Below are positions 1 through 8,030 of a stretch of DNA of 64,000 bases, piece after piece. The stretch comes from Enterococcus sp. BWR-S5. Lineage in GTDB: Bacteria; Bacillota; Bacilli; Lactobacillales; Enterococcaceae. Position numbers and translations under genes: made by a program. The notes below the pieces were generated by a model. The model was not told where the DNA came from. It saw only the letters and a program-made list of their open reading frames with translations, and ran no database searches. Location: contig NZ_JADOEQ010000001.1 in NCBI RefSeq assembly GCF_016745255.1, forward strand, positions 310,001-374,000, read 5' to 3'. How positions within the stretch are numbered: position 1 is the first letter of the stretch; each line of letters begins with the position of its first letter.

Positions 1-899
1 CAGAGAGCGCTCAACCATTTACATTTTTACATTTGGCCGATTCACAAAGTTCCACCGCTGGCTATGCACCTTATTTTGGCAACACATTAAGTCAGGCATT
101 GAATCGTTTTCCTGATGCACCATTTGTGATTCATACGGGAGATATGGTTGAGACACCAAATGAGTCTCACTTTACTGCATTCTTCAATGCAATAGGGACA
201 AAAATGGCAGGCACAGCGTTTCTTCCGGTATTAGGTAACCATGAGTACAAGACGAGCGAAGCGTTTTATCAATCCGCATTTAATGTCGATTCTGTGAATG
301 GTTTTCCTTTAAATTATTCTTATGTGTATGGAAATGTTCTGTTCTTCAACATCAATTCGAACTATGATTCTACAGCTAATCTGGATAAGCAGATTGCATG
401 GATGAAAGCAGAGGTTGCTGAAAAAGGTGCCGGGAAATTCATTGTAGTTTCCTTCCATAAGAGCCCTTACGGCGGAAAATGGACTAGCTCCAGCAGCTCA
501 GTTTTGGGGTCGAAAAATATCAAGGCCAAGCTGGTTCCGGTCATGGAAACACTGGGTGTAAATCTGGTACTTTCCGGTCACGACCATAACTACATCCGCA
601 GCCTGCCAATCAAAAATGGTCAGCCTGTAACGGATATGGAGGATACTTCACTTATTTCAACGAGTCAAAACGGTACAATTTATATGGTATCCAGAAATAG
701 TGGAGAAAAAACCTATAAACTAGAAGCGGCGAAAGCATGGACAGATGTTCGTTGGGCGCCGACAGGAGATATTACCGGAAAAGACAATCTTCCTGAAAAT
801 ACGGTTTTCTCTGCAATTAGTGTAGAAGATGATGCGCTGAAGGTGACGGTTTATACTGCAGCATATCAAGTGATTGACAGCTATACAATCACGAAGTGA
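1..899 (+). CDS. Metallophosphoesterase, 5'-truncated by window edge
   Basis: The reading frame is already open at base 3, so the N-terminus lies outside the window. The visible part carries the calcineurin-like/purple-acid-phosphatase metal-binding motifs in order: HLADSQ, HTGDMVE, LGNHEY, SFHKSPYGG and SGHDHNY. These ligate a dinuclear metal centre that hydrolyses phosphate esters; the natural substrate is not predictable. The TTG at base 33 lies inside the first motif block and cannot be the start. Related enterococcal and listerial proteins are usually secreted with an N-terminal fibronectin/PAP-type domain, but that part is not visible. The C-terminus lacks a sortase signal. A strong terminator follows 22 bases after the stop. 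Confidence 0.85.
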   Translation, partial: ESAQPFTFLHLADSQSSTAGYAPYFGNTLSQALNRFPDAPFVIHTGDMVETPNESHFTAFFNAIGTKMAGTAFLPVLGNHEYKTSEAFYQSAFNVDSVNGFPLNYSYVYGNVLFFNINSNYDSTANLDKQIAWMKAEVAEKGAGKFIVVSFHKSPYGGKWTSSSSSVLGSKNIKAKLVPVMETLGVNLVLSGHDHNYIRSLPIKNGQPVTDMEDTSLISTSQNGTIYMVSRNSGEKTYKLEAAKAWTDVRWAPTGDITGKDNLPENTVFSAISVEDDALKVTVYTAAYQVIDSYTITK

Positions 900-920
900 T
901 AAAATGATTATTTAGAGTAG

Positions 921-965
921 AAAGCCCCTTGATTCTTCTTGAAAGAGAATCAAGGGGCTTTCTTT
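921..965 (+). terminator. Rho-independent terminator after phosphoesterase
   Basis: A near-perfect stem of about 16 base pairs (AAAGCCCCTTGATTCT against its complement) with a seven-base loop and a short T-rich tail closes the phosphoesterase transcript. Confidence 0.9.
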
Positions 966-1135
966 AATCATTCAAAAAATAGCTCAAATTGATAAGGTTA
1001 AAAAAATGTTTCTTACTCAAGACATATTCGTTGACTCTATCACTAATTTTATGTATCTTCGATTTTAGAAGGGTTCTTCTATTGTTCATTTTATTGAATG
1101 ATTCGAGTACTCGAAATAATGAAGGAGGTGAGAAG

Positions 1136-1321
1136 GTGTATGCAGTGAAGGTGTTTCATGGATATATTGATGGCTGCGGCAGACGGACAAGGAAAAAGGA
1201 GGAGGCACTGCTTTTTCGGGACGTCAATCAAGCAGAGCAATTTGCAGAAAAAATCGGCGGTCGTGTGAAAGAGCTGGTGATCGTTGTTGAAAAATCAGAA
1301 AAAACAGGAGCGTTAATGTAG
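1136..1321 (+). CDS. Small hypothetical protein (61 aa), GTG start
   Basis: A strong ribosome binding site (GAAGGAGGTG, 1121-1130) lies five bases before a GTG at 1136; the open frame continues upstream to 989 but that extension is AT-rich, hydrophobic and has no binding site, so I reject it. The product begins YAVKVFHGYIDGCGRR and is basic at the N-terminal side, with a central VNQAEQFAEKIGG segment. No family is recognised. It stands alone between the phosphoesterase terminator and the chitinase promoter. Confidence 0.55.
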   Translation: MYAVKVFHGYIDGCGRRTRKKEEALLFRDVNQAEQFAEKIGGRVKELVIVVEKSEKTGALM

Positions 1322-1466
1322 GAATGAATGATTGTTCTATGCAAAAAAAGAATATTTTCTAAAGCAGGAGCTTACCCCAAAAAAGGTTTGCTTCTGTTTT
1401 TTTATTGATTAAAATGACTGAATTAGAGATATTATTAAAAAACAGTAACTTTATTACATTATAATA

Positions 1467-1495
1467 TTTAAATACCTGCTTAAATATGGTACACT
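1467..1495 (+). promoter_or_regulatory. Putative chitinase promoter (extended -10)
   Basis: TTTAAA at 1467-1472, a 17-base spacer and TACACT at 1490-1495, with TG one base before the -10 hexamer. The -35 is weak, but the extended -10 compensates. The predicted start of transcription is near 1502, inside the cre site. Confidence 0.45.
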
Positions 1496-1499
1496 CATT

Positions 1500-1514
1500 T
1501 TGGAAACGCAAACA
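1500..1514 (+). promoter_or_regulatory. CcpA cre site upstream of chitinase
   Basis: TTGGAAACGCAAACA matches all fifteen positions of the cre consensus WTGNAARCGNWWWCA. It overlaps the predicted transcription start of the chitinase gene, a position that in Firmicutes normally gives carbon catabolite repression. Confidence 0.75.
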
Positions 1515-1536
1515 ATAAGATATAAGGAGAGAATCT

Positions 1537-4074
1537 ATGGATAAAATGAAAAAAATAGTTCCTGTACTATTCGCTATTATTTTAGGGTTATTTACAGTAA
1601 GTTCAACATTGGCAGGAACTGGATTTGGGGAAATCGTCCATGCAGAAAGCAAAGAAGCAACCTATCGCAATGTTATGTATTACGGCGACTGGTCCATTGA
1701 AGACAGTGAGGGGAATTTCTTTCCAAAGGATATCCCTGCTGAAAAACTGACACATCTGAATTTCGCTTTTCTTGATTTTGATGTAGAAGGGAATCTGGAA
1801 TGGACAGATGAGTTTGCTGCAATCGGAACTGCTGGGGGAGAAAGTACAGTGGTTGAAAATGCACCGAATGCAGGATTACTGAACGCGTTGCAGGAGCTGC
1901 GGCTGAAGAACAACAATTTAAAGGTTGGTGTTTCTGTTGGCGGTTGGACGAAATCAGGCGATTTTGCTTTAAATGCGCAAAATGAGACGTATCGAAAAAA
2001 TTTGGTAACCAATCTGGTTAAGTTTGTGGAATACAATCAAATGGATTTTCTTGATATCGACTGGGAATATCCGGGAAGCGTCAGAGAACCGGATTTAGTA
2101 GATAGTAAGAATGATGAAGGAACGCCGAAGGCTTCTGAAAAAGACCGAGAAAACTTTGTTACGCTATTGAAAGAGTTGAGAGCGGGCTTAGAAACCTTAG
2201 GGAAGAAAACCGGAAAAGACTATGAGTTATCCGTTGCTCTTGCTGCGGGACCTTATACGCTGAACATGGGAACAGACATCGCCGGTGTCTTTGAAGTAGT
2301 CGATTTTGCTAATTTGATGACCTATGACATTCATGGGGCATGGGAAAATACAACCAATCATCACAGCGGTTTGTACACTAGTTCAAAAGCACCGCAAGGA
2401 GATGGTAAACCCTGGTCGTTCAGCACGAATGACAGTGTCAATTTTTTCTTGAACAATGGTGCGACACCTGAAAAGATTGTCATCGGTGCTGCGTTTTATA
2501 GCAGAGGCTGGGGCAATGTAGAAAACGATGGACCTGATCCTGAAAAACTGCCTGGATTATTTGGCAGTGCGGATTTTGCGACAACCGATGCGGATGGGAA
2601 TAAAAGCAGAGGGGCGGAGAACGAGAAGCCTTTAGTAAATGGTGACGGTGGACGTAATGGCGGTATTTGGGCCTATCGTTCTTTTAATCAGCTAAAAGAA
2701 AAGTATTCTGATTTAACAGAATACTGGGATGATGAATCGAAGGCTTCTTATATGTACAGTGAATCATCAAAGGTGTTCTTTACGTATGACAGTGTACAAT
2801 CCATTCAGGAAAAGACGAAGTATATTCGTGAAAAAGGTCTGGGGGGAGTCATCACGTGGATGCAGTCTCAGGATAAGCCTTCACAAGAAGAGAGTGAAAA
2901 ACGTGACACGTTAACAACGGCTATCTATGACGGTCTGTATAAAGACACTACGCCGCAGGCAAACAATGTGGATTCATTGCCGTTAGCAATCAAGACGGAA
3001 GTGACACCTCTGGTAAGCGGTGTTGAAGGATACAAAATAAGTATTACCAATGAAGAAATACTGACAGAGACAGACAATGTTTTAAAGGCTGTGGAAAAAA
3101 ATCATAAGACAATCAAAAATCCTGTGCTGTCAGTTCCAGCGGAATCAGGAGAAAGCTTTAGCTTATCAGCTGAGGTTGGAAAAAATGCAAAGACTTCTGT
3201 CAAACCATTCCAGTCATTGGATTTGTCAGCAGCAGATATAACGTTCATTGCACCGGGAGAAACGGTTACCTTTGATATTTATACAGATGCACCTTTTGCT
3301 CATATGAAGCGACTGACCTATTTAAACATAGGACAAAGAATTTTACCTGATAGCGTAGAGTATGGCACTCAGCAAATTTACAAGCTGCCGACTTCTTATG
3401 AAACGGTAGGAAATATTTCAGTGCGTCTGGTTAACGAAAAAGATGAGCTTCTAGCGGAAGAAATTGTTGTTCAGGGAGAGGTTGGTACAGCCCTTGAAAT
3501 GCCTATACCTGCTGTTGAAGGGTACAAAACAGACACGGCAGCAATTAGTGAAACATTCAAGTATTCTCCACAAAGTATCTCCGTAGTTTATACATTGGTT
3601 GATACTGAAGCAGTAACAGGGAAAGTTGTGGTTCAGCATGTGGATGGCCAAGGAAAGAAATTGGCTGAGGATGTAGAGCTGGTTGGCGTTCTTGGCGCAG
3701 CATATGAAACTGCAGCAAAGACGTTTGCCGGCTACAAGCTGGAAAAAACACCGGAAAATGCTAAGGGTAAATTTACAGCAGAAACACAACAAGTCATTTA
3801 TGGATATGAAAAACAGCCGGAAGAAACAACTGATTCTTCCAGTTCAACGTCAGAAACGAGCAGCAGTACAACTTCTGACTCTTCAACACCTATCTCGTCT
3901 TCACTAAGTGATTCTGGTTCGGGAAGTACAGCTGAGGGTGTTAAGAAACCGGGAGGCGGCAAATATCCTGAGACTGGCGAAATAAGCCAAGGGACGTATC
4001 AGATTATGGGATTTGTCGGTCTGGTCGGCGTGTTACTAAGCTTTAGCTATCTTCAAAAGAAAAAACGTGCTTGA
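1537..4074 (+). CDS. Cell-wall-anchored GH18 chitinase with MucBP domains
   Basis: 845-residue secreted glycoside hydrolase family 18 enzyme, expected to cut chitin or other GlcNAc-containing glycans at the cell surface. Residues 1-37 form a signal peptide (VHAE end). The catalytic domain has SVGG (132-136), the DxxDxDxE motif with catalytic Glu177 (FLDIDWEYPG), MTYD (261-264) and a late GGVITWM strand. Two MucBP-type repeats follow (about 628-690 and 695-759), then a Ser/Thr-rich linker and a sorting signal: YPETG at 810-814, a hydrophobic segment and KKKRA. The motif is YPETG rather than LPxTG. The start has AAGGAGA at the right distance; the gene is monocistronic, with cre upstream and a terminator downstream. 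Confidence 0.93.
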   Translation: MDKMKKIVPVLFAIILGLFTVSSTLAGTGFGEIVHAESKEATYRNVMYYGDWSIEDSEGNFFPKDIPAEKLTHLNFAFLDFDVEGNLEWTDEFAAIGTAGGESTVVENAPNAGLLNALQELRLKNNNLKVGVSVGGWTKSGDFALNAQNETYRKNLVTNLVKFVEYNQMDFLDIDWEYPGSVREPDLVDSKNDEGTPKASEKDRENFVTLLKELRAGLETLGKKTGKDYELSVALAAGPYTLNMGTDIAGVFEVVDFANLMTYDIHGAWENTTNHHSGLYTSSKAPQGDGKPWSFSTNDSVNFFLNNGATPEKIVIGAAFYSRGWGNVENDGPDPEKLPGLFGSADFATTDADGNKSRGAENEKPLVNGDGGRNGGIWAYRSFNQLKEKYSDLTEYWDDESKASYMYSESSKVFFTYDSVQSIQEKTKYIREKGLGGVITWMQSQDKPSQEESEKRDTLTTAIYDGLYKDTTPQANNVDSLPLAIKTEVTPLVSGVEGYKISITNEEILTETDNVLKAVEKNHKTIKNPVLSVPAESGESFSLSAEVGKNAKTSVKPFQSLDLSAADITFIAPGETVTFDIYTDAPFAHMKRLTYLNIGQRILPDSVEYGTQQIYKLPTSYETVGNISVRLVNEKDELLAEEIVVQGEVGTALEMPIPAVEGYKTDTAAISETFKYSPQSISVVYTLVDTEAVTGKVVVQHVDGQGKKLAEDVELVGVLGAAYETAAKTFAGYKLEKTPENAKGKFTAETQQVIYGYEKQPEETTDSSSSTSETSSSTTSDSSTPISSSLSDSGSGSTAEGVKKPGGGKYPETGEISQGTYQIMGFVGLVGVLLSFSYLQKKKRA

Positions 4075-4125
4075 CGTAAATGTGTGGACGACAAGTATTG
4101 ATTGAATACTCCTAATAAAAATATA

Positions 4126-4175
4126 GAAAGCAACAAAAAAACCGACTCGGAAAAGTCGGTTTTTTTGTTGCTTTC
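4126..4175 (+). terminator. Terminator after chitinase
   Basis: Long hairpin whose inner stem is CCGAC/GTCGG, extended by an A-run against a T-run and an outer GAAAGCAAC/GTTGCTTTC stem. The symmetric T and A runs would let it work in both directions. Confidence 0.9.
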
Positions 4176-4333
4176 TTGATAGATCATAAATTATTAAGAA
4201 AAATTCCAAGGAATGTTTATGCAAATATGCAGACTGTTATGCACGTTTTTTTTTTAAATGACTGAATATTTTGAATTCATAATGTAATTTCATTCTTTTT
4301 AATTAAATAACAAATGATATTCTTCATTTTATT

Positions 4334-4349
4334 TGTGATGAATCTCACA
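4334..4349 (+). promoter_or_regulatory. Crp/Fnr-type operator upstream of arcD
   Basis: TGTGA-TGAATC-TCACA, a perfect 5-6-5 Crp/Fnr-family half-site palindrome. Its centre (4341.5) is 41.5 bases before the start of transcription predicted from the extended -10 at 4368-4376, the classical class II activator position. ArcR-type Crp/Fnr regulators of arginine deiminase operons use such sites. Confidence 0.75.
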
Positions 4350-4367
4350 ACGGCTCTGTTTTTCAGA

Positions 4368-4376
4368 TGCTACAAT
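4368..4376 (+). promoter_or_regulatory. Extended -10 promoter for arcD-arcT
   Basis: TG-C-TACAAT gives a strong extended -10 element. No good -35 is present at the expected place; instead the Crp/Fnr box occupies it, which suggests activator dependence. The resulting leader is about 300 bases. In the remaining untranslated part of the 4180-4685 gap I see no gene other than the second promoter/cre described separately. Confidence 0.6.
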
Positions 4377-4558
4377 TGCGCTATGAAAGCAGAAATAACT
4401 GCTTGAAACCAAGAGGAACTGTCATTTAGAGGATAGCATTAAGGATTTTCATGTTTAAAGCCATCCTCAGAAACTCATTAAATCTGTTGCGCTTAAAGGT
4501 GTAGCCATAAAAAGAGTTGTAGATTTCTTTCTTATGCCGTGACAATAAAAATGTTTTT

Positions 4559-4588
4559 TTGAAAGCGTATACATTTTTGGGTTATTAT
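4559..4588 (+). promoter_or_regulatory. Second arcD promoter overlapped by a cre site
   Basis: TTGAAA (4559-4564), an 18-base spacer and TATTAT (4583-4588). The sequence 4559-4573 (TTGAAAGCGTATACA) fits all fifteen positions of the cre consensus and covers the -35, so CcpA binding would block this promoter. It is about 100 bases before the arcD start codon. Confidence 0.65.
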
Positions 4589-4685
4589 TTCAAATCAAGT
4601 TGAAGGCGTATTTTTTTTAAGAATTAAGAAACAGAAAAGTCAAAAAAAGTTTGTAGTTAAAATTATTTGAGAGTGGGGGAAAAAG

Positions 4686-6107
4686 ATGGAAGAGAAGAAA
4701 AAAGGCATCAGTAAAATGGGTCTTGTTGCATTGGTGGTTAGCTCGTCAATAGGAAGTGGTGTTTTCGGCATAACAAGTGACTTGGCGAGTTCAGCAGCAC
4801 CTGGACCAGCTATTATCGCGTGGGTGATTGTAGGAATCGGTATCTTGGCATTAGTACTATCACTAAACAATCTGGGGGAAAAACGTCCGGATTTAGATGG
4901 AGGGATTTTCGGCTATGCTGAAGCAGCATTTGGCAAGCTTGGCGGGTTCATTAGTGGCTGGGGATATTGGCTGTCTGCTTGGCTGGGAAATGTTGCCTTT
5001 GCGACGATGCTGATGAGTGCGCTCGGCGAGTTTGTTCCTACTTTTAAAGGAGGGCAGAATGTTCCCTCTATTCTACTTGCCAGCGTATTTATCTGGGGGC
5101 TGACATTGTTGGTGAATAATGGAATAGAAAGTGCCAGTTTTATCAATACAATTGTTACGGTCTGCAAGTTAGTTCCTCTTTTTCTATTTCTGATTATGGG
5201 GTTCGTTGCTTTTAAGGCAGGCATCTTTACTGCTGATTTCTGGGGGAATGCAGCAGATAATTTAGGGAATACCGTTGGGAACACAAGCGGTTTATGGGAT
5301 CAAATCAAGGGCTGCTTGATGGTGATGATGTGGGTATTTGTAGGAATCGAGGGGGCCAGTGTTCTGGCAAATCGTGCAGAGAAGCGTTCAGATGCACAAA
5401 AAGCTTCGATTATCGGGTTACTCGTGTTGTTGGCCGTTTATATCTTAGCCTCACTACTTCCTTATGGGGTGATGACACAGGCAGAGCTGGCGGAGATTTC
5501 TCAACCGGCAATGGGGAATATTCTGAGGTACATCGTTGGTGGCTGGGGAGCTGCGGTTATTAATATCGGGTTGATTATTTCGATTATCGGCTGCTGGTTA
5601 TCTTGGACGATGCTTCCGGCAGAAACCACGATGTTGATGGCTCGTGATGGGATGCTCCCAAAAAACTGGGGCAAGCTCAATTCAAAAAAAGCACCTAGCT
5701 ATTCGTTATTTGTTACAGCTGGATTAACCAATCTATTCTTACTGACATTTTTAGTTACTGATTATGCGTATCAATTCGCTTATTCCTTGTGTACAGCGGC
5801 AATTTTAATTTGTTATTTACTGGTAGGCATTTATCAGATTATCTATTCCAGACAACAAGGAGAAGCAAAGCAATTATTGATTGGTGTCATTGCAACGGCA
5901 TTTCAAGTTGTTGGAATAATGCTGGCTGGTTTTACGTATGTTCTTATGTGCAGTATTGCCTATATTCCGGGGTTTTATTTCTATGTGAAGGCTTGCCGAG
6001 AAGAGAACTACAGTAATAACAGCAGAGAAAAAATAGTAATGGGCTGTATTGCGGCTGCCGCGGTTGTGTCCATTGTGATGATTGCAACTGGAATGATTAC
6101 TGTATAG
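4686..6107 (+). CDS. arcD: Arginine/ornithine antiporter, APC superfamily (ArcD-like)
   Basis: 473-residue polytopic membrane protein with about twelve hydrophobic segments. The N-terminus GLVALVVSSSIGSGVFGI is the substrate-binding TM1 signature of the APC basic amino acid antiporters, and the GGIFGYAEAAFGKLGGFISGWGYW segment is typical of the ArcD/LysI branch. It is expected to exchange arginine for ornithine at the cytoplasmic membrane; other basic amino acid or amine pairs remain possible. The next gene, an ArcT-like aminotransferase, starts 11 bases downstream, so the two form an operon, but no arcA, arcB or arcC is nearby. The binding site is GTGGGGGA before ATG 4686. Confidence 0.82.
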   Translation: MEEKKKGISKMGLVALVVSSSIGSGVFGITSDLASSAAPGPAIIAWVIVGIGILALVLSLNNLGEKRPDLDGGIFGYAEAAFGKLGGFISGWGYWLSAWLGNVAFATMLMSALGEFVPTFKGGQNVPSILLASVFIWGLTLLVNNGIESASFINTIVTVCKLVPLFLFLIMGFVAFKAGIFTADFWGNAADNLGNTVGNTSGLWDQIKGCLMVMMWVFVGIEGASVLANRAEKRSDAQKASIIGLLVLLAVYILASLLPYGVMTQAELAEISQPAMGNILRYIVGGWGAAVINIGLIISIIGCWLSWTMLPAETTMLMARDGMLPKNWGKLNSKKAPSYSLFVTAGLTNLFLLTFLVTDYAYQFAYSLCTAAILICYLLVGIYQIIYSRQQGEAKQLLIGVIATAFQVVGIMLAGFTYVLMCSIAYIPGFYFYVKACREENYSNNSREKIVMGCIAAAAVVSIVMIATGMITV

Positions 6108-6118
6108 GAGGTAGGAAA

Positions 6119-7237
6119 ATGGAAATAGCAAATTTTGGAGTAGAAGAATGGTTAAACACCTGGGAAAAAAAAGCGAAATATGATATTTCTCAGAGCTCTA
6201 TCGAAGCGTTGACTTTGGAAGAATTGATTGGTCTGGATGGAACTTCTGTGACGGAATACTTTGAAGCGTTAAGCAAGCAACCACTGGACTATGGCTGGAT
6301 TGAGGGCTCAGATACATTCAAGGAGCTTGTGGCCTCACTGTATCAAACGGTATCTCCTGATAGTATTTTACAAACAAATGGTGCAACAGGGGCTAATTTA
6401 CTGGCATTATTTGCACTAATAGAGCCGGGGGATCATGTGGTATCTATGCTGCCAACATACCAGCAGCTATATGATATTCCAAAAGCTCTTGGAGCCAGCG
6501 TGGACTTTGTTAAACTGAAGGAAGAGGAGCATTGGCAATTAGACTTGGATGTATTGAAATCTAAAATTAAGCCGAATACAAAGATGATTTGTTTAAATAG
6601 TGCCAATAATCCTACAGGAACACTTCTTGATAAAGCAACGATGTCGGCGATTGTAGAGATGGCAAAAGAGGTAGACGCGTATATTGTTGTGGATGAAGTG
6701 TATGCACCTTTGACAGATGAAGGTGAGTTCATTTCTATTGCTGATTTGTACGAAAAGGGGATTGCGACGAATTCCTTATCGAAAACCTACTCTATTCCAG
6801 GTATTCGCATTGGCTGGACAGCTTCCAGCAGCGAAATAGCAGAGCATTTTCGTAAATATCGTGACTACACAATGATATGCGGTGGTGTGATTGCAGATGA
6901 GCTGGCTGTTCATGCACTCAAAAATAAGGATAAAATCTTGAGTAGAAATAGAAAAATAGTGGCTGATAATCTGGCTATTTTAAAAGAATGGGTGGAGCAG
7001 GAGCCGCGAGTAAGTCTTGTTACTCCTCATTACGTGTCGACCTCGTTCATTAAATTAGATATTCCTCAAGATGACTATTCATTTTGTATTGATTTGTTGG
7101 AAGAAACAGGAGTTTTGTTGGTTCCTGGAACGGCTTTTGGTTTGCCCCAGCATGCTCGTCTAGGCTATTGCTGCCGTGAAGAGACACTACGTAAAGGAAT
7201 GGCCTTGTTATCCAAGTATCTCAGAAAATTTGACTGA
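6119..7237 (+). CDS. arcT: PLP-dependent aminotransferase, ArcT-like
   Basis: 372-residue fold-type I aminotransferase (class I/II). Visible landmarks are NGATGANL near the phosphate-binding turn, NSANNPTG, VVDEVYAPL, the lysine motif SLSKTYSIPGIRIGW (internal aldimine Lys) and a C-terminal LGYCCR arginine. Genes of this type, arcT, sit beside arcD in arginine deiminase clusters of Lactococcus and Latilactobacillus; their substrate is not firmly known. Here the gene is translated from AGGAGG 11 bases behind arcD and ends in a strong hairpin. It does not resemble HisC closely and I do not assign it to the histidine pathway. Confidence 0.75.
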   Translation: MEIANFGVEEWLNTWEKKAKYDISQSSIEALTLEELIGLDGTSVTEYFEALSKQPLDYGWIEGSDTFKELVASLYQTVSPDSILQTNGATGANLLALFALIEPGDHVVSMLPTYQQLYDIPKALGASVDFVKLKEEEHWQLDLDVLKSKIKPNTKMICLNSANNPTGTLLDKATMSAIVEMAKEVDAYIVVDEVYAPLTDEGEFISIADLYEKGIATNSLSKTYSIPGIRIGWTASSSEIAEHFRKYRDYTMICGGVIADELAVHALKNKDKILSRNRKIVADNLAILKEWVEQEPRVSLVTPHYVSTSFIKLDIPQDDYSFCIDLLEETGVLLVPGTAFGLPQHARLGYCCREETLRKGMALLSKYLRKFD

Positions 7238-7283
7238 AAAAGCTGAGCAGAATCTTCATTGAATTGAACAACTGCATCGAAAC

Positions 7284-7334
7284 AACATACCCATACAAGA
7301 GGGTGAGATAATAGCCCTCTTGTATGGGTATGTT
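7284..7334 (+). terminator. Hairpin terminator after arcT
   Basis: Perfect 20-base-pair stem (AACATACCCATACAAGAGGG with its complement) around an 11-base loop. The following tract is not a clean T-run, so termination could be weak or the stem may also stabilise the mRNA. Confidence 0.7.
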
Positions 7335-7450
7335 AATTAAGGAAAAAATTTCTCTGTTTTATTTCTGTAAGAAAGCCGACTTGTTGAAAAAAGGTAGCAT
7401 CAATTTCGTGTGTAAAAACTGTTTTAACCCTCATTGACATAGAGGATATT

Positions 7451-7831
7451 TTATTCATGAATTTCCAATGGTAATCCATCTGGATCAAAGAAGAAGGTCA
7501 TTCTCTCACCAGTGAAGTCATCTGTTCGAACGGGTTCACATGCAACACCGTGCTGCTCCAAATAAGTAATGGTATCTGGTACACTCGTCACTTTGAACGC
7601 TAAATGTCTTAAGCCTAAAGCTTCCGGATAAGATGGCCGTTTTGGAAAAACGTCACTCACGAAGAGCTCCAGTTCGTGTGTCCCCAGCTTTAAATCGAGC
7701 TTGATGTCATTTTTTTCACTACGGACATTTTCCCGAATGACTGAGAAGCCTAGAATATCGACGTAGAAATGCTTAGATTTTTCATAATTGGACGCATTAA
7801 TTGCGATATGATGAATTTGTTGAGAAAACAT
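7451..7831 (-). CDS. VOC/glyoxalase-family protein
   Basis: 126-residue protein of the vicinal-oxygen-chelate fold, with the paired beta-alpha-beta-beta-beta modules expected for a glyoxalase I-like dimer. Candidate metal ligands are His in IHHIAI near the start, Glu in THELELF, His in LRHLAF and Glu in LPLEIHE at the end. The family includes lactoylglutathione lyases and many dioxygenases or resistance proteins; the substrate here is unknown. It resembles the short YaeR/GloA2 type. ATG 7831 is preceded by AGGAGGT. It is divergent from the oxidase-like gene at 8031. Confidence 0.82.
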   Translation of the reverse strand: MFSQQIHHIAINASNYEKSKHFYVDILGFSVIRENVRSEKNDIKLDLKLGTHELELFVSDVFPKRPSYPEALGLRHLAFKVTSVPDTITYLEQHGVACEPVRTDDFTGERMTFFFDPDGLPLEIHE

Positions 7832-7967
7832 AAAAAAGACCTCCTGAAAAGTGATAGTAGTAGCATACTATGAGTATATCAAAAAATGCCACTTAAATGA
7901 TTTTTGCTTGTTTTTCTTAGAACTGCAATCTGCTTCTTTGCTTGATAATGACAGCTTGAAAAGGGAT

Positions 7968-8001
7968 ATAGTTTATCGATTTGGCAAACTATTGTTATAA
8001 T
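7968..8001 (+). promoter_or_regulatory. Promoter with an inverted repeat over the -35
   Basis: TATAAT at 7996-8001 with TG at 7993-7994 (extended -10); the -35 region (TTATCG, 7973-7978) is poor. A 7-base inverted repeat, ATAGTTT (7968-7974) and AAACTAT (7986-7992), brackets the -35 to -10 spacer and looks like an operator. Confidence 0.55.
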
Positions 8002-8030
8002 GAAAGAAACTAGAGGGGAGATGAGTTTTT

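Noticed and set aside
6119-7237. The aminotransferase as the missing HisC
   Set aside because: It is paired with arcD, shows the ArcT-type sequence layout and lies 45 kb from the his operon under Crp/cre control rather than a histidine T-box.
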